DNA from: an uncultured Bacilli bacterium
Lineage (GTDB): Bacteria; Bacillota_I; Bacilli_A; RF39; UBA660
DNA: 64,000 bases
Direction: 5' to 3'
Assembly: GCA_944371995.1 (NCBI GenBank)
Contig: CALVYD010000002.1
Span: forward strand, 1 to 64,000
A program made the position numbers and the translations under genes. This document shows positions 9,814 through 16,855 of the stretch, in pieces. Every line of letters starts with the position of its first letter. Within the stretch, counting starts at the first letter, position 1. Below the pieces are notes generated by a model. It was given only the letters and a program-made list of their open reading frames with translations, was not told the DNA's origin and searched no databases.

Positions 9814-10519
9814 ATTTTAGATATAATTGTTCTCCTTCTTTTAAGTAAATGCCATATAAGTCATCTTTTGGACATGTATAGATTAATTGAGGTGGTGTTT
9901 CTTGGTTTTCTAAATTGGAGTTTTCTTCCTCATCATTTGATTGCTCTGGTAATGGTTCTAATTGCTCTATATTAGAATCTTCTTCTGGTTTCGTATTCGT
10001 ATTTTCTTCTGTTATCTTTTTGAAGTTATATCCATTACTATTTATTATATTTGTTTCATCTTCTATCCATAGGCATTCTTCAGGATTTTTACCGTTTATT
10101 ATTACATAATAACCTTCGGAATTTGCTGTCCAGCCAGGGCTTTGATATTTTCCTTTCGCACATTCTATATGACAATGATTCCCTGTAGCATTCCCTGATG
10201 TTCCTTCTTTGTAGAATGCTTCCTTCTGACTTATTTTCTTTCCTACATATAAATTACTAATATCATCAGCATGAGCAAATAGAATTGTCATATAATCTAT
10301 TGTACCATCAGGATATTCTACAGGATTATCGCTTTCTAACCAGACTTCATTAGCATCTTGTGGATATATCTTTTTTATTGTTCCTGTAAATGGGGCATAT
10401 ACCTCTTCTATCCCTGTATCTTTGCCAGCATCATCGATTGCAAAACTATTGATATGAGTTCCTTCTCCATACCTTTGCGTAATTCTCATATTTTTTAATG
10501 GATATATTGGCTTTTCCAT
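9812..10519 (-). CDS. M23 (LytM-like) peptidase, endolysin-like
   Basis: A 235-residue protein with an N-terminal M23 metallopeptidase-type domain (about residues 8-135). It has the first zinc ligands in YGEGTHINSFAIDD (His, Asp), the beta-sheet core with APFTGTIKKI, and the HxH pair in GNHCHIE. M23 enzymes cut peptidoglycan cross-bridges. There is no signal peptide. After the domain come a Glu/Asn/Pro-rich linker (about 165-210) and a short C-terminal segment (CPKDDLYGIYLKEGEQLYLK) that may bind the wall. Its start ATG shares a base with the stop of the holin-like gene upstream, which gives the gene order of a phage lysis cassette. No other phage gene is near. Confidence 0.75.
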   Translation of the reverse strand: MEKPIYPLKNMRITQRYGEGTHINSFAIDDAGKDTGIEEVYAPFTGTIKKIYPQDANEVWLESDNPVEYPDGTIDYMTILFAHADDISNLYVGKKISQKEAFYKEGTSGNATGNHCHIECAKGKYQSPGWTANSEGYYVIINGKNPEECLWIEDETNIINSNGYNFKKITEENTNTKPEEDSNIEQLEPLPEQSNDEEENSNLENQETPPQLIYTCPKDDLYGIYLKEGEQLYLK

Positions 10520-10869
10520 TATTTATTATCCTCCTCATTGATTATATTTTCTTTTGATATAGTTACTGTTTTTCTACTTATTAAATCCGTATGTGATGCT
10601 AATTTTCCTTCTAATGATTTATAGATAGTATCAGCACCAATAAATGAGAAGAAGCCAATCCAAAGACTGGTTGGTAATTTAATATTTGTAAATGTATAGC
10701 AGAAAATTATTCCTACAAGCATGTTTATGATAAAAGAATATATACATAGATATTTACTTGTTTTAAAGCAGGATTTTGTTTTTTGTATTACTGCACAAGT
10801 AATTGCACTTAATGCAATTGCAATTACTAATAGTTGTTGTAGATAATCTAAGTTTAGCATGTTAATCAC
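10519..10869 (-). CDS. phage-holin-like small membrane protein
   Basis: 116 residues with three hydrophobic segments (about 10-26, 40-60 and 66-82) and a charged C-terminal tail (KLASHTDLISRKTVTISKEN), the usual layout of small phage holins. The IGFFSFIGADTIYKSLEGKL stretch after the third segment is typical of holins from Bacillota phages. It overlaps the endolysin-like gene by one base. With no signal peptide on the endolysin, the holin would provide the exit route. Another small membrane protein cannot be excluded, but the pairing argues strongly. Confidence 0.65.
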   Translation of the reverse strand: MINMLNLDYLQQLLVIAIALSAITCAVIQKTKSCFKTSKYLCIYSFIINMLVGIIFCYTFTNIKLPTSLWIGFFSFIGADTIYKSLEGKLASHTDLISRKTVTISKENIINEEDNK

Positions 10870-10902
10870 CTGATGTATTATATGTTTATTTTTTTATTTT
10901 GA

Positions 10903-10930
10903 CACAAAAAAAGCATCTTTCGATGCTTTT
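10903..10930 (-). terminator. rpsI terminator
   Basis: On minus, AAGCATC (10928-10922) pairs with GATGCTT (10917-10911) around a GAAA-type loop and continues into a run of T. It lies directly after the rpsI stop and separates it from the holin-like gene. Confidence 0.85.
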
Positions 10931-10945
10931 GAAACAGTATTTTGA

Positions 10946-11371
10946 TTAACGCTTGCTAAATTGTGGAGCACGACGTGCTTTCTTTAATCCTGGTTTCTTA
11001 CGTTCTTTCTTACGAGGATCTCTAGTAATAAATCCAGCAGCTTTTAAGATTTTTCTGAAACTATTATCAGAATCATCTGGAGTTGTTGAATCATATTCTA
11101 ATAATGCTTTTGTAATACCATGACGGATAGCTCCTGTTTGACCAGTATATCCACCACCACTTACTTTAGCATCTACATCAAAGATTTCTCTAGTATTAGT
11201 CATTTCTAATGGTTGACATAAATCCATTACACAAAGTTCAGATGGGAAGTATTCATTTACATCTCTTCCGTTAACAGTGATTTTTCCAGTTCCTGGAGTT
11301 AAAGTAACTTTAGCAACACTAGTCTTTCTATGACCAGTTCCATAATATTTATTTTTCTTTTCTTTTGCCAT
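10946..11371 (-). CDS. rpsI: 30S ribosomal protein S9
   Basis: S9 of the small subunit head; its C-terminal tail reaches the P-site tRNA. Seen: the N-terminal [16 protein letters not shown], the [15 protein letters not shown] core and the invariant C-terminal SKR after a basic [18 protein letters not shown] tail. The length of 141 is slightly above the usual 130 because of the N-terminal MAKEKKNK. It follows rplM by 14 bp, as in nearly all bacteria, and ends at a strong terminator. Confidence 0.97.
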   Translation of the reverse strand: MAKEKKNKYYGTGHRKTSVAKVTLTPGTGKITVNGRDVNEYFPSELCVMDLCQPLEMTNTREIFDVDAKVSGGGYTGQTGAIRHGITKALLEYDSTTPDDSDNSFRKILKAAGFITRDPRKKERKKPGLKKARRAPQFSKR

Positions 11372-11385
11372 AACCTTTTAACCTC

Positions 11386-11817
11386 CTATTTCACTTCAAG
11401 CACTTCAGGCTTTTGTGCCTCATGTTTGTGCTCGCTTCCTGTGTATACAAATAATTTCTTATACATTTGTCTACCTAATCTGTTATGTGGTAGCATACCT
11501 TTTACAGCTCTTTCTACCATTTCTACTGGATATTTTTCAATCATTTCTTTTGCTGTTCTTTCTCTTAGACCACCTAAATATTGTGAATGGTTGTAATACA
11601 TCTTATCGTTTAATTTATTACCAGTTAATTTTACTTTTTCTGCATTTACGATAATGATGTTATCTCCGCAATCAATATGTGGAGTATAAGTTGGTTTGTG
11701 TTTTCCACGTAAGTATTTTGCAGCAAGTGATGCTACACGACCTAAAGATTTACCTTCAGCGTCGATAACGTACCATTTACGTTCTACTGTTTCTTTCTTT
11801 TGCATATAGCTTTTCAT
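11386..11817 (-). CDS. rplM: 50S ribosomal protein L13
   Basis: L13, an early-assembly protein of the large subunit that binds 23S rRNA. Seen: [35 protein letters not shown], the [12 protein letters not shown] loop and the [15 protein letters not shown] helix. At 143 residues it is normal size. It is first gene of an rplM-rpsI transcript that starts from a promoter at 11895-11923 and has a short hairpin-bearing leader. This differs from the Bacillus order only in that two unknown genes separate it from truA. Confidence 0.97.
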   Translation of the reverse strand: MKSYMQKKETVERKWYVIDAEGKSLGRVASLAAKYLRGKHKPTYTPHIDCGDNIIIVNAEKVKLTGNKLNDKMYYNHSQYLGGLRERTAKEMIEKYPVEMVERAVKGMLPHNRLGRQMYKKLFVYTGSEHKHEAQKPEVLEVK

Positions 11818-11838
11818 AATTACTCTCCTTTACCTTTA

Positions 11839-11861
11839 ATTAGGTTTTCCCAGGACCTAAT
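11839..11861 (-). promoter_or_regulatory. hairpin in the rplM 5' leader
   Basis: In the roughly 70-nt leader, ATTAGGT (11861-11855 on minus) pairs with ACCTAAT (11845-11839) around a 9-nt loop, just upstream of the ribosome binding site. Firmicutes rplM often carries an L13-leader autoregulatory structure at this place. Whether this matches that family was not tested. Confidence 0.4.
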
Positions 11862-11894
11862 CAATGTGGGGATATTTCGAATGTACCGATTATG

Positions 11895-11923
11895 ATTATA
11901 CTAAAAAAAGTATTAAAAATCAA
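11895..11923 (-). promoter_or_regulatory. rplM-rpsI promoter
   Basis: On minus, -35 TTGATT (11923-11918), 17 bp, -10 TATAAT (11900-11895). The -35 bases lie inside the terminator of the preceding transcript. Confidence 0.7.
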
Positions 11924-11929
11924 TACTTT
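11903..11929 (-). terminator. terminator of the 12344/11938 transcript
   Basis: On minus, AAAGTATT (11929-11922) pairs with AATACTTT (11914-11907) and runs into a T tract. It overlaps the rplM promoter. Confidence 0.75.
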
Positions 11930-11937
11930 TTTTTATT

Positions 11938-12330
11938 TTATAAATGTTTTATGTGGACTTTTTCTTCTTGTTGTTCTAAAGATGCTAGTTCTTGTTCTCT
12001 TGCATCTATCATGGCAAGAAGTGCATCTAAATCATCTGGTGACTGTGCAGCTATCATTTCCTGAGTATCTCTTACCACGTTTGCTTGTTTTAGTTGATTT
12101 AGAGCTCTTTGGTATTCTTGATTATTATGATTATTAGTTGCTATTATAGCAGTTGTTCCTGCGGTTGATACACTCAATGTTGATGATACTTTTTTAGGAT
12201 TAAACTCTCTTTCTCCTTTTTTACCATCAATTACAAAAGCAGTTGTAGCCGTTGTACCTACTGCAGTTGTAGTTCCTTGGAATACTGGATTTGGCGTTAA
12301 TAACATAGTAGTCGTATTTTCTAATTTCAT
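11938..12330 (-). CDS. hypothetical protein, 130 aa, Thr-rich
   Basis: I do not recognise this protein. The first half is Thr/Ala/Val-rich and low in complexity (TTAVGTTATTAFV). The second half is a predicted charged helix with Gln, Glu and Leu (QEYQRALNQLKQANVV, then ALLAMIDAREQELASLEQQ) that could form a coiled coil. There is no signal peptide. It lies 13 bp after the 396-aa coiled-coil membrane protein and shares its transcript, so the two are likely partners. The pair interrupts the usual truA-rplM neighbourhood. Confidence 0.6.
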   Translation of the reverse strand: MKLENTTTMLLTPNPVFQGTTTAVGTTATTAFVIDGKKGEREFNPKKVSSTLSVSTAGTTAIIATNNHNNQEYQRALNQLKQANVVRDTQEMIAAQSPDDLDALLAMIDAREQELASLEQQEEKVHIKHL

Positions 12331-12343
12331 TAATAATTCCCCC

Positions 12344-13534
12344 TTATTTTTTTATATTTCCTATTAAAATAGTATTTGACTTTTGTTCTTGTGTAGTTTG
12401 TAATACTACACTTTTCATTGATTGTAATGCATTTATACTTGTTGCATTATTTATAATTTGATCTGCTTGACTACTGAATGTATCTTGTTTAGTAGCAGAT
12501 GAATTATTATTTCCTTTTTTATTTGCTTCTTCTAATGCTTGCTTCTGCTGTAATATCATGGCTCTCATTTGCTCTAAAGATTCTTTACTTCTCATGCTTT
12601 CTACTATTTGTTCTAATGAATCTATATTTTCTCCTCTTGTTTTTGCCTTAGATATATCAGAAATTAATTCTTTGTTTTCTTCTCGTAGCTGATTAATTTC
12701 TCCTATATTTGCTCTTACAATTACTTTCTCAGCTGCTTTCATTCTAGATAAATTATAGTCTTGAATATTTATACATTGCATATTTTTGAATGCTGCAATG
12801 ATTTGATATCCACCTACTATTTGAGGTAAGATAGGTATACCTAACATTCCTAACCCTATACAAGCACTAAATATTATTCCATTTCTCTTTAAACAATCTT
12901 TATGTATTCTTTTATTCATTTCTAGTGTTAGTGGAAACTGCTCTTTTCTTCTATTTACTCCTATATGGTAATTAATACTTTTTCTCTCATTCAGTTCTAC
13001 TCTAATTAAAGTTTTTCTTCTTCTTTCATCTTCTAACAATTCTTCTTTCTGTTTGTCTGTTAAATCTTTACATAGAAATTTGTCTGTTTGGTTTTGAATT
13101 ATTTTATCTGCCAATTTTAAATATTTTTTTCTTATAGACTTTTTATTTAGAAATTTAAATTTTACTTTATCAAACTTTAAAACAAAATTTTGAAACTTTT
13201 CTGCACCAAGTTTTTCGTGTAGCTTCATCTTTTTTTGATACAGATTTCTTCTCCACTTTTCTTGCTCTTTTTTGGATAGACCTTTAGGTACTTTAATTGC
13301 AGCTGGTTTCATTATTAAGCGATAGGCATACTTTACTTTTTCAACTTTACTACCTATTTTTTGAATTTGTTTAGCACCCTTTTTTCTTTCTAGTTTTTCT
13401 TTTTCTTCTTTTACTTGGTCTATCCATCCTTTTTGTTCTTCTTCTGATAAGTTTTTTGGCATGTCTATTTCATCTGGATTGCAAAGCAAATAGTACTTGT
13501 ATTTTAAATTTTCAACTAGCCCTTTCTTTTTCAT
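12344..13534 (-). CDS. coiled-coil membrane protein with tandem N-terminal repeat, 396 aa
   Basis: No known family is recognised. Residues about 10-59 and 67-116 are diverged tandem copies of one unit: K(Y)KYYLLCNPDEIDMPKNLS..EQ and VKYAYRLIMKPAAIKVPKGL..KEQ, each followed by a Lys/Glu-rich helix with GAKQIQK or GAEKFQN. A long basic helical region follows. One hydrophobic stretch lies at about 219-249 (IFSACIGLGMLGIPILPQIV), then a Glu/Gln/Lys-rich coiled coil (about 270-345) and a Ser/Asn/Gln-rich tail. Topology therefore looks like a large basic N-terminal cytoplasmic part, a membrane hairpin and a coiled coil. It has its own promoter (13565-13593) and is co-transcribed with the 130-aa gene. 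Confidence 0.65.
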   Translation of the reverse strand: MKKKGLVENLKYKYYLLCNPDEIDMPKNLSEEEQKGWIDQVKEEKEKLERKKGAKQIQKIGSKVEKVKYAYRLIMKPAAIKVPKGLSKKEQEKWRRNLYQKKMKLHEKLGAEKFQNFVLKFDKVKFKFLNKKSIRKKYLKLADKIIQNQTDKFLCKDLTDKQKEELLEDERRRKTLIRVELNERKSINYHIGVNRRKEQFPLTLEMNKRIHKDCLKRNGIIFSACIGLGMLGIPILPQIVGGYQIIAAFKNMQCINIQDYNLSRMKAAEKVIVRANIGEINQLREENKELISDISKAKTRGENIDSLEQIVESMRSKESLEQMRAMILQQKQALEEANKKGNNNSSATKQDTFSSQADQIINNATSINALQSMKSVVLQTTQEQKSNTILIGNIKK

Positions 13535-13564
13535 TTTTTCCCCCTAATATCCTTAATTGCGCAT

Positions 13565-13593
13565 ATTATACCATAAAATGTGAAAAAAAGCAA
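13565..13593 (-). promoter_or_regulatory. promoter of the 396-aa/130-aa pair
   Basis: On minus, -35 TTGCTT (13593-13588), 17 bp, -10 TATAAT (13570-13565). The -35 lies in the 3' arm of the truA terminator. Confidence 0.65.
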
Positions 13594-13620
13594 TAGCTAA
13601 TAATTATACGGCTATTACTT
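13583..13620 (-). terminator. truA terminator
   Basis: On minus, AAGTAATAGC (13620-13611) pairs with GCTATTGCTT (13597-13588, one G-U) before a T run. The stem includes the truA stop codon. Confidence 0.75.
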
Positions 13621-14352
13621 GTACCTGATATTTGTTAGATATAGACCTTCTGCAGGAGCTGTTTTTCCTCCTTGTGATCTATCTTTTTTATTTAAAAAGG
13701 TTTCCACATATTCAGGGGATTCTTTTTCTTCTCCTACTTTAATTAGTATACCAACCATGTTGCGAATTTGATAACGTAGGAAGCCATTTCCTGTAAATGT
13801 AAATTTTATGATATTATCAGTTGTTTTTTCTACTGTTGCCTTAGAGATGGTCCTTACACAATTTTCTTTTTCTTTACTTTCTGTTACAAAGGCTCTAAAG
13901 TCATGTTCTCCTAATAAATACTTTATTCCTTCTTGCATCTTTTCCACATTTAATTTGTAATTATATTGAAAAACATAGTTTCTTTCTATAGGATTATATT
14001 CTCCTATATTGATATAGTATTCATAAGTCTTTTCTAAAATATCATATCTTGCATGAAAATTATTCTCTACCTTTTCTGTTTTAATTACATGGATATCTTC
14101 TGGTAAATTACTATTCATTGCTCGTTTTAATTTATATTCTGTAATATTGATATCTAAATCTGCATGACCACATTGCATCTTTGCATGTACTCCTTTATCT
14201 GTTCTACCAGAAGAAGTAAATGCTGTCTTTTTCCCATTATTGATCTTGGTTAACGCTTTTTCTATTTGTTCTTGAATGGTTATTAGTCCTGGTTGTGTTT
14301 GATAACCTTTATAATTTGTTCCGTCATATGATAATGTTATTAAATACCTCAT
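13615..14352 (-). CDS. truA: tRNA pseudouridine(38-40) synthase TruA
   Basis: Converts uridines 38-40 in the anticodon arm of tRNAs to pseudouridine. Seen: SYDGTNYKGYQTQPGLITIQ at the N-terminus, the catalytic Asp in SSGRTDKGVHAKMQCGH, the ARYD-type segment NNFHARYDILEKTYEYYI, and the C-terminal FLRYQIRNMVGILIKVG. The length of 245 is usual. It follows the EcfA2-like gene by 29 bp, as in Bacilli where ecfA-ecfT-truA are linked, but ecfT is missing between them. Confidence 0.95.
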   Translation of the reverse strand: MRYLITLSYDGTNYKGYQTQPGLITIQEQIEKALTKINNGKKTAFTSSGRTDKGVHAKMQCGHADLDINITEYKLKRAMNSNLPEDIHVIKTEKVENNFHARYDILEKTYEYYINIGEYNPIERNYVFQYNYKLNVEKMQEGIKYLLGEHDFRAFVTESKEKENCVRTISKATVEKTTDNIIKFTFTGNGFLRYQIRNMVGILIKVGEEKESPEYVETFLNKKDRSQGGKTAPAEGLYLTNIRYK

Positions 14353-14364
14353 ATTTTCTCCTTT

Positions 14365-14381
14365 TCCACAGAAATTGTGGA
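14365..14381. repeat. 17-bp dyad TCCAC-N7-GTGGA in the truA 5' region
   Basis: A perfect TCCACAGAAATTGTGGA dyad lies between the EcfA2-like stop and the truA start, just upstream of the truA ribosome binding site. It is one of six identical-spacing dyads in the window. Confidence 0.7.
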
Positions 14382-15173
14382 TTATACATGTTTATAAATA
14401 TCTTTAATTATATCCCTAATATCTTTGTGATAATCTATTTTTACTTTTTTCTTTTTTATTGCCTTATATGTGAACTGTACAATTTCTGGAATTTTATATC
14501 CATTTCTTTTTAAATAATCTACTCTCTCATAAGTTTCTTCTGTTGTTCCTTCTAGAAAGATTCTTTTGTTTTTTACGAATAGCATTTTTGTTGTATATTG
14601 ATATAGCATATCAGCATTATTACTACCAATAATAATTATTTTATGGTATTGTTCTTTTAATTTTGTTAATACCATCATAATTTTTTTTCTACTTTTATTA
14701 TCTAAATATTGAAATAGATCATCAAAAATCAAAACATCAGGATTAGATAAAAGTCCTATTGCAATTTGGACTTTCTTTTGTTCTGATTTAGAAAGTGTCG
14801 TTATGTTTCTATCTAACATATTAGTATCTAGACCTACTATTTTTAATGAGTCATGTTCTTTTTTATCAATGTTTTTTATTTGAAGATGATAATAGTTAAT
14901 GATATAGTCCATATGGTCTTTAATCGTATTTAAATATGGCAGTTTTTTAAATTGTTTTTCTATTATACTTATTTTTTTATAATATTCTAAATAATTTTCT
15001 GGAGTTAGTTCTTGATTATCTATGGTAATTTTTCCTTCTGGTAGTTTTTTTAATGTCAGGATATTTAATAGTTCTGCATATTCTGGTCCAGTAATTCCTA
15101 TCATGTCACTACTAGATAAAGTCATTGTTAATTCCCAATCGTCTTGTTTTATATTTTCTAATATTACTTCCAT
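14382..15173 (-). CDS. degenerate ABC ATPase, EcfA2-like position
   Basis: By position (ecfA1-ecfA2-truA) and fold pattern this is the second ATPase of an energy-coupling-factor transporter, 263 residues. The P-loop is gone: where GxxGxGK(S/T) is expected there is GITGPEYAELLNI (about residue 27), without the Lys. The signature is altered to LSKSEQKKVQIA, Walker B reads VLIFDDLF with Asp in place of the catalytic Glu, and the switch His is absent (IIIIGSNNAD). It probably cannot bind ATP productively by its own Walker motifs. It overlaps the upstream ATPase gene by 10 bp, so the two chains are translationally coupled and likely form a heterodimer. No EcfT-like membrane gene follows. Confidence 0.65.
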   Translation of the reverse strand: MEVILENIKQDDWELTMTLSSSDMIGITGPEYAELLNILTLKKLPEGKITIDNQELTPENYLEYYKKISIIEKQFKKLPYLNTIKDHMDYIINYYHLQIKNIDKKEHDSLKIVGLDTNMLDRNITTLSKSEQKKVQIAIGLLSNPDVLIFDDLFQYLDNKSRKKIMMVLTKLKEQYHKIIIIGSNNADMLYQYTTKMLFVKNKRIFLEGTTEETYERVDYLKRNGYKIPEIVQFTYKAIKKKKVKIDYHKDIRDIIKDIYKHV

Positions 15174-15958
15174 ATTGTATCTACCATCCTGTCCATATTT
15201 AACTCTATTTTATCTACCACATTATAATCTCTTAGTTTAACAGACAAGTCTACCATAAATGGTAAGTCTAAGCCTATTTTATTTAATGTATTATCTTTTT
15301 CTATTACCGTTAATGGTTCTCCTTCTAGTAGAATTTTACCGTCATTTATTACCAATAAATAATCACTTTCTAGTGAAATATTTAAATTTGATGTTGTCAT
15401 AATAATGGCGATTTTTGTTTCTAATTGTAATGTTCTTAACAGTTTTATAAACTCTTCTTGTTCTTTTTCTTCTAATTCCTGACAAATATCATCTAAAAAT
15501 AATATTTGGGGAGTTGCTAGCATTTTTTCTGCTAAAAGCATTTTTATTTTTATGAAAATAGGTACCATGTTAGGGTCCTTCTTCTGAAATTTGGTTAGTT
15601 TATATTTTTTAATTATTTCTTTATAGGTTTCTTTTTTATCCTCTTCTGTCTTTTTAAATAAATGAATCACGTAATTTAATTCTTCTTCTACCGTATCAAA
15701 AAGAAATTCCGGGTTATCCTGTGGAATAATTGTTCCTGTAATTTCTTTCCACAAGTTTTGTGGATATTTTTCTACATATGTTCCTAATAATTTTATCGTT
15801 TCTTTTACTTCAAATTGTCCACTTAATATTCTAATTAATGTTGTTTTACCACAATTATTACCACCTGATACAGTTATAAATTGTCCCGATTTTATCTGGA
15901 AGGAGATATCTTCAAAAATATTTTTATATTTTAAGTTATTTATTTCTAATAATTCCAT
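15164..15958 (-). CDS. ABC ATPase, EcfA1-like, with degenerate signature
   Basis: 264-residue ABC ATPase in the EcfA1 position. Walker A is intact (SGGNNCGKTTLIRIL, residues 31-45) and a Q-loop is present (IIPQDNPEFLF). The LSGGQ signature is replaced by an unrelated stretch (NMVPIFIKIKMLLAEK), Walker B is ILFLDDI with Asp instead of the catalytic Glu, and the switch His is missing (IIMTTSNLN). Together with its partner, only one composite site (this Walker A with the partner LSKSE) could hold ATP. The gene begins a unit after an SDR terminator, with a promoter at 15989-16018. A 17-bp TCCAC-N7-GTGGA dyad lies in the coding region at 15748-15764. The transport substrate is unknown. Confidence 0.7.
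   Translation of the reverse strand: MELLEINNLKYKNIFEDISFQIKSGQFITVSGGNNCGKTTLIRILSGQFEVKETIKLLGTYVEKYPQNLWKEITGTIIPQDNPEFLFDTVEEELNYVIHLFKKTEEDKKETYKEIIKKYKLTKFQKKDPNMVPIFIKIKMLLAEKMLATPQILFLDDICQELEEKEQEEFIKLLRTLQLETKIAIIMTTSNLNISLESDYLLVINDGKILLEGEPLTVIEKDNTLNKIGLDLPFMVDLSVKLRDYNVVDKIELNMDRMVDTIWK
15748..15764. repeat. 17-bp dyad TCCAC-N7-GTGGA in EcfA1-like CDS
   Basis: Perfect TCCACAAGTTTTGTGGA inside the coding region; part of the six-member dyad set. Confidence 0.65.
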
Positions 15959-15988
15959 TTTATCTTCCCTCCTTTTGTTTTACTTTCT

Positions 15989-16018
15989 ATTATATAATAA
16001 AGCTTTTAAAAAAGCCAA
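15989..16018 (-). promoter_or_regulatory. promoter of the EcfA-like pair and truA
   Basis: On minus, -35 TTGGCT (16018-16013), 18 bp, -10 TATAAT (15994-15989), then GGAGGG before the start at 15958. The -35 is inside the SDR terminator. Confidence 0.55.
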
Positions 16019-16033
16019 CTATTTGGCTTTTTT
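16008..16033 (-). terminator. SDR gene terminator, symmetric
   Basis: AAAAAAGCCAA (16008-16018) and TTGGCTTTTTT (16023-16033) form a perfect 11-bp stem with a 4-nt loop that includes the SDR stop codon; able to work on both strands. Confidence 0.85.
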
Positions 16034-16771
16034 CTTTTGTATTCTATAGGCGCAACGTAATAAAAACTTGTCAGATGCAAATCTTCCAAAAAACTTTGCA
16101 CACTTCATTGTGAATCCAGGAATTATCAACATTTTTCCTTTCAACATCTCATCAATTGCGTATTTCGCAACATACGTACTTTTTAATGGCTTCACTCCAA
16201 ATTTTACTCCTGCTACTGCATTGAAATTAGTATCTACTGGTCCTGGACAAAGAACAGATACTTGAACATTTGATTTCTTTTTCTTTTGCTCATACCATAG
16301 AGCTTCTGATAATTGGTATACATAAGACTTTGTTGCATAATACGTACTCATCAATGGTCCCGGCTGAAATGCAGCAGAGGATGCAACATTTAGAATATAA
16401 CCAGAATTTCTTTTTTCCATATCTTTTAAAAATGCTTTTGTTAAGATGTGTACTGCCTTAATATTAGTATCAATCATAGTTAATTCTGTTTGCAGATCTG
16501 TCTTGGTAAATTCCCCAAACGCTCCAAATCCGGCATTGTTAATTAGGATATCAATGTTTTCTTTTTTTGTTAATACATATAATTCTTTTACTTTTTGTTC
16601 GTTGGATAAATCAGCAACAATGATTGTTACTTTTGTAGGGAGAGATTCTTGAATCTCTTCTAGTTTTTCTTTATTTCTTGCGACTAGAATAAGCTCATAT
16701 TTCTTGGTTGCTAAATATCTTGCCATATCTAGTCCTATTCCAGATGATGCTCCTGTAATTAGTGCTTTCAT
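16019..16771 (-). CDS. short-chain dehydrogenase/reductase (SDR)
   Basis: Classical SDR of 250 residues: NAD(P)-binding TGASSGIGLDMA (about residues 6-17), ILINNAGFGAFG, catalytic Ser in NVASSAAFQPGP and YxxxK in YYATKSYVYQ, then LCPGPVDTNF. The Arg at the end of strand 2 (LVARNKEKLEEI) suggests NADP preference. The group resembles DltE/YqjQ-type SDRs of unknown substrate. A basic C-terminus (AYRIQKKKAK) is normal for that group. It stands alone between two terminators. Confidence 0.9.
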   Translation of the reverse strand: MKALITGASSGIGLDMARYLATKKYELILVARNKEKLEEIQESLPTKVTIIVADLSNEQKVKELYVLTKKENIDILINNAGFGAFGEFTKTDLQTELTMIDTNIKAVHILTKAFLKDMEKRNSGYILNVASSAAFQPGPLMSTYYATKSYVYQLSEALWYEQKKKKSNVQVSVLCPGPVDTNFNAVAGVKFGVKPLKSTYVAKYAIDEMLKGKMLIIPGFTMKCAKFFGRFASDKFLLRCAYRIQKKKAK

Positions 16772-16825
16772 ACCGACACCTCTTTTACCTATCTTTTTCT
16801 CATTCTTATTATATAATAAAATGAC

Positions 16826-16855
16826 TGAAAAAAAAAGAATGTTGACATTCCTTTT
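16826..16855 (-). terminator. terminator separated from its gene by the repeat element
   Basis: On minus, AAAGGAATG (16854-16846, one G-U) pairs with CATTCTTTT (16841-16833) and runs into nine T. With copy 1 of the repeat removed it would lie about 45 bp after the 17306 gene, so it probably ended that transcript before insertion. Confidence 0.65.

Noticed and set aside
9812-10869. A prophage
   Set aside because: Only a holin-like and an endolysin-like gene are present; no capsid, portal, integrase or tail genes nearby.
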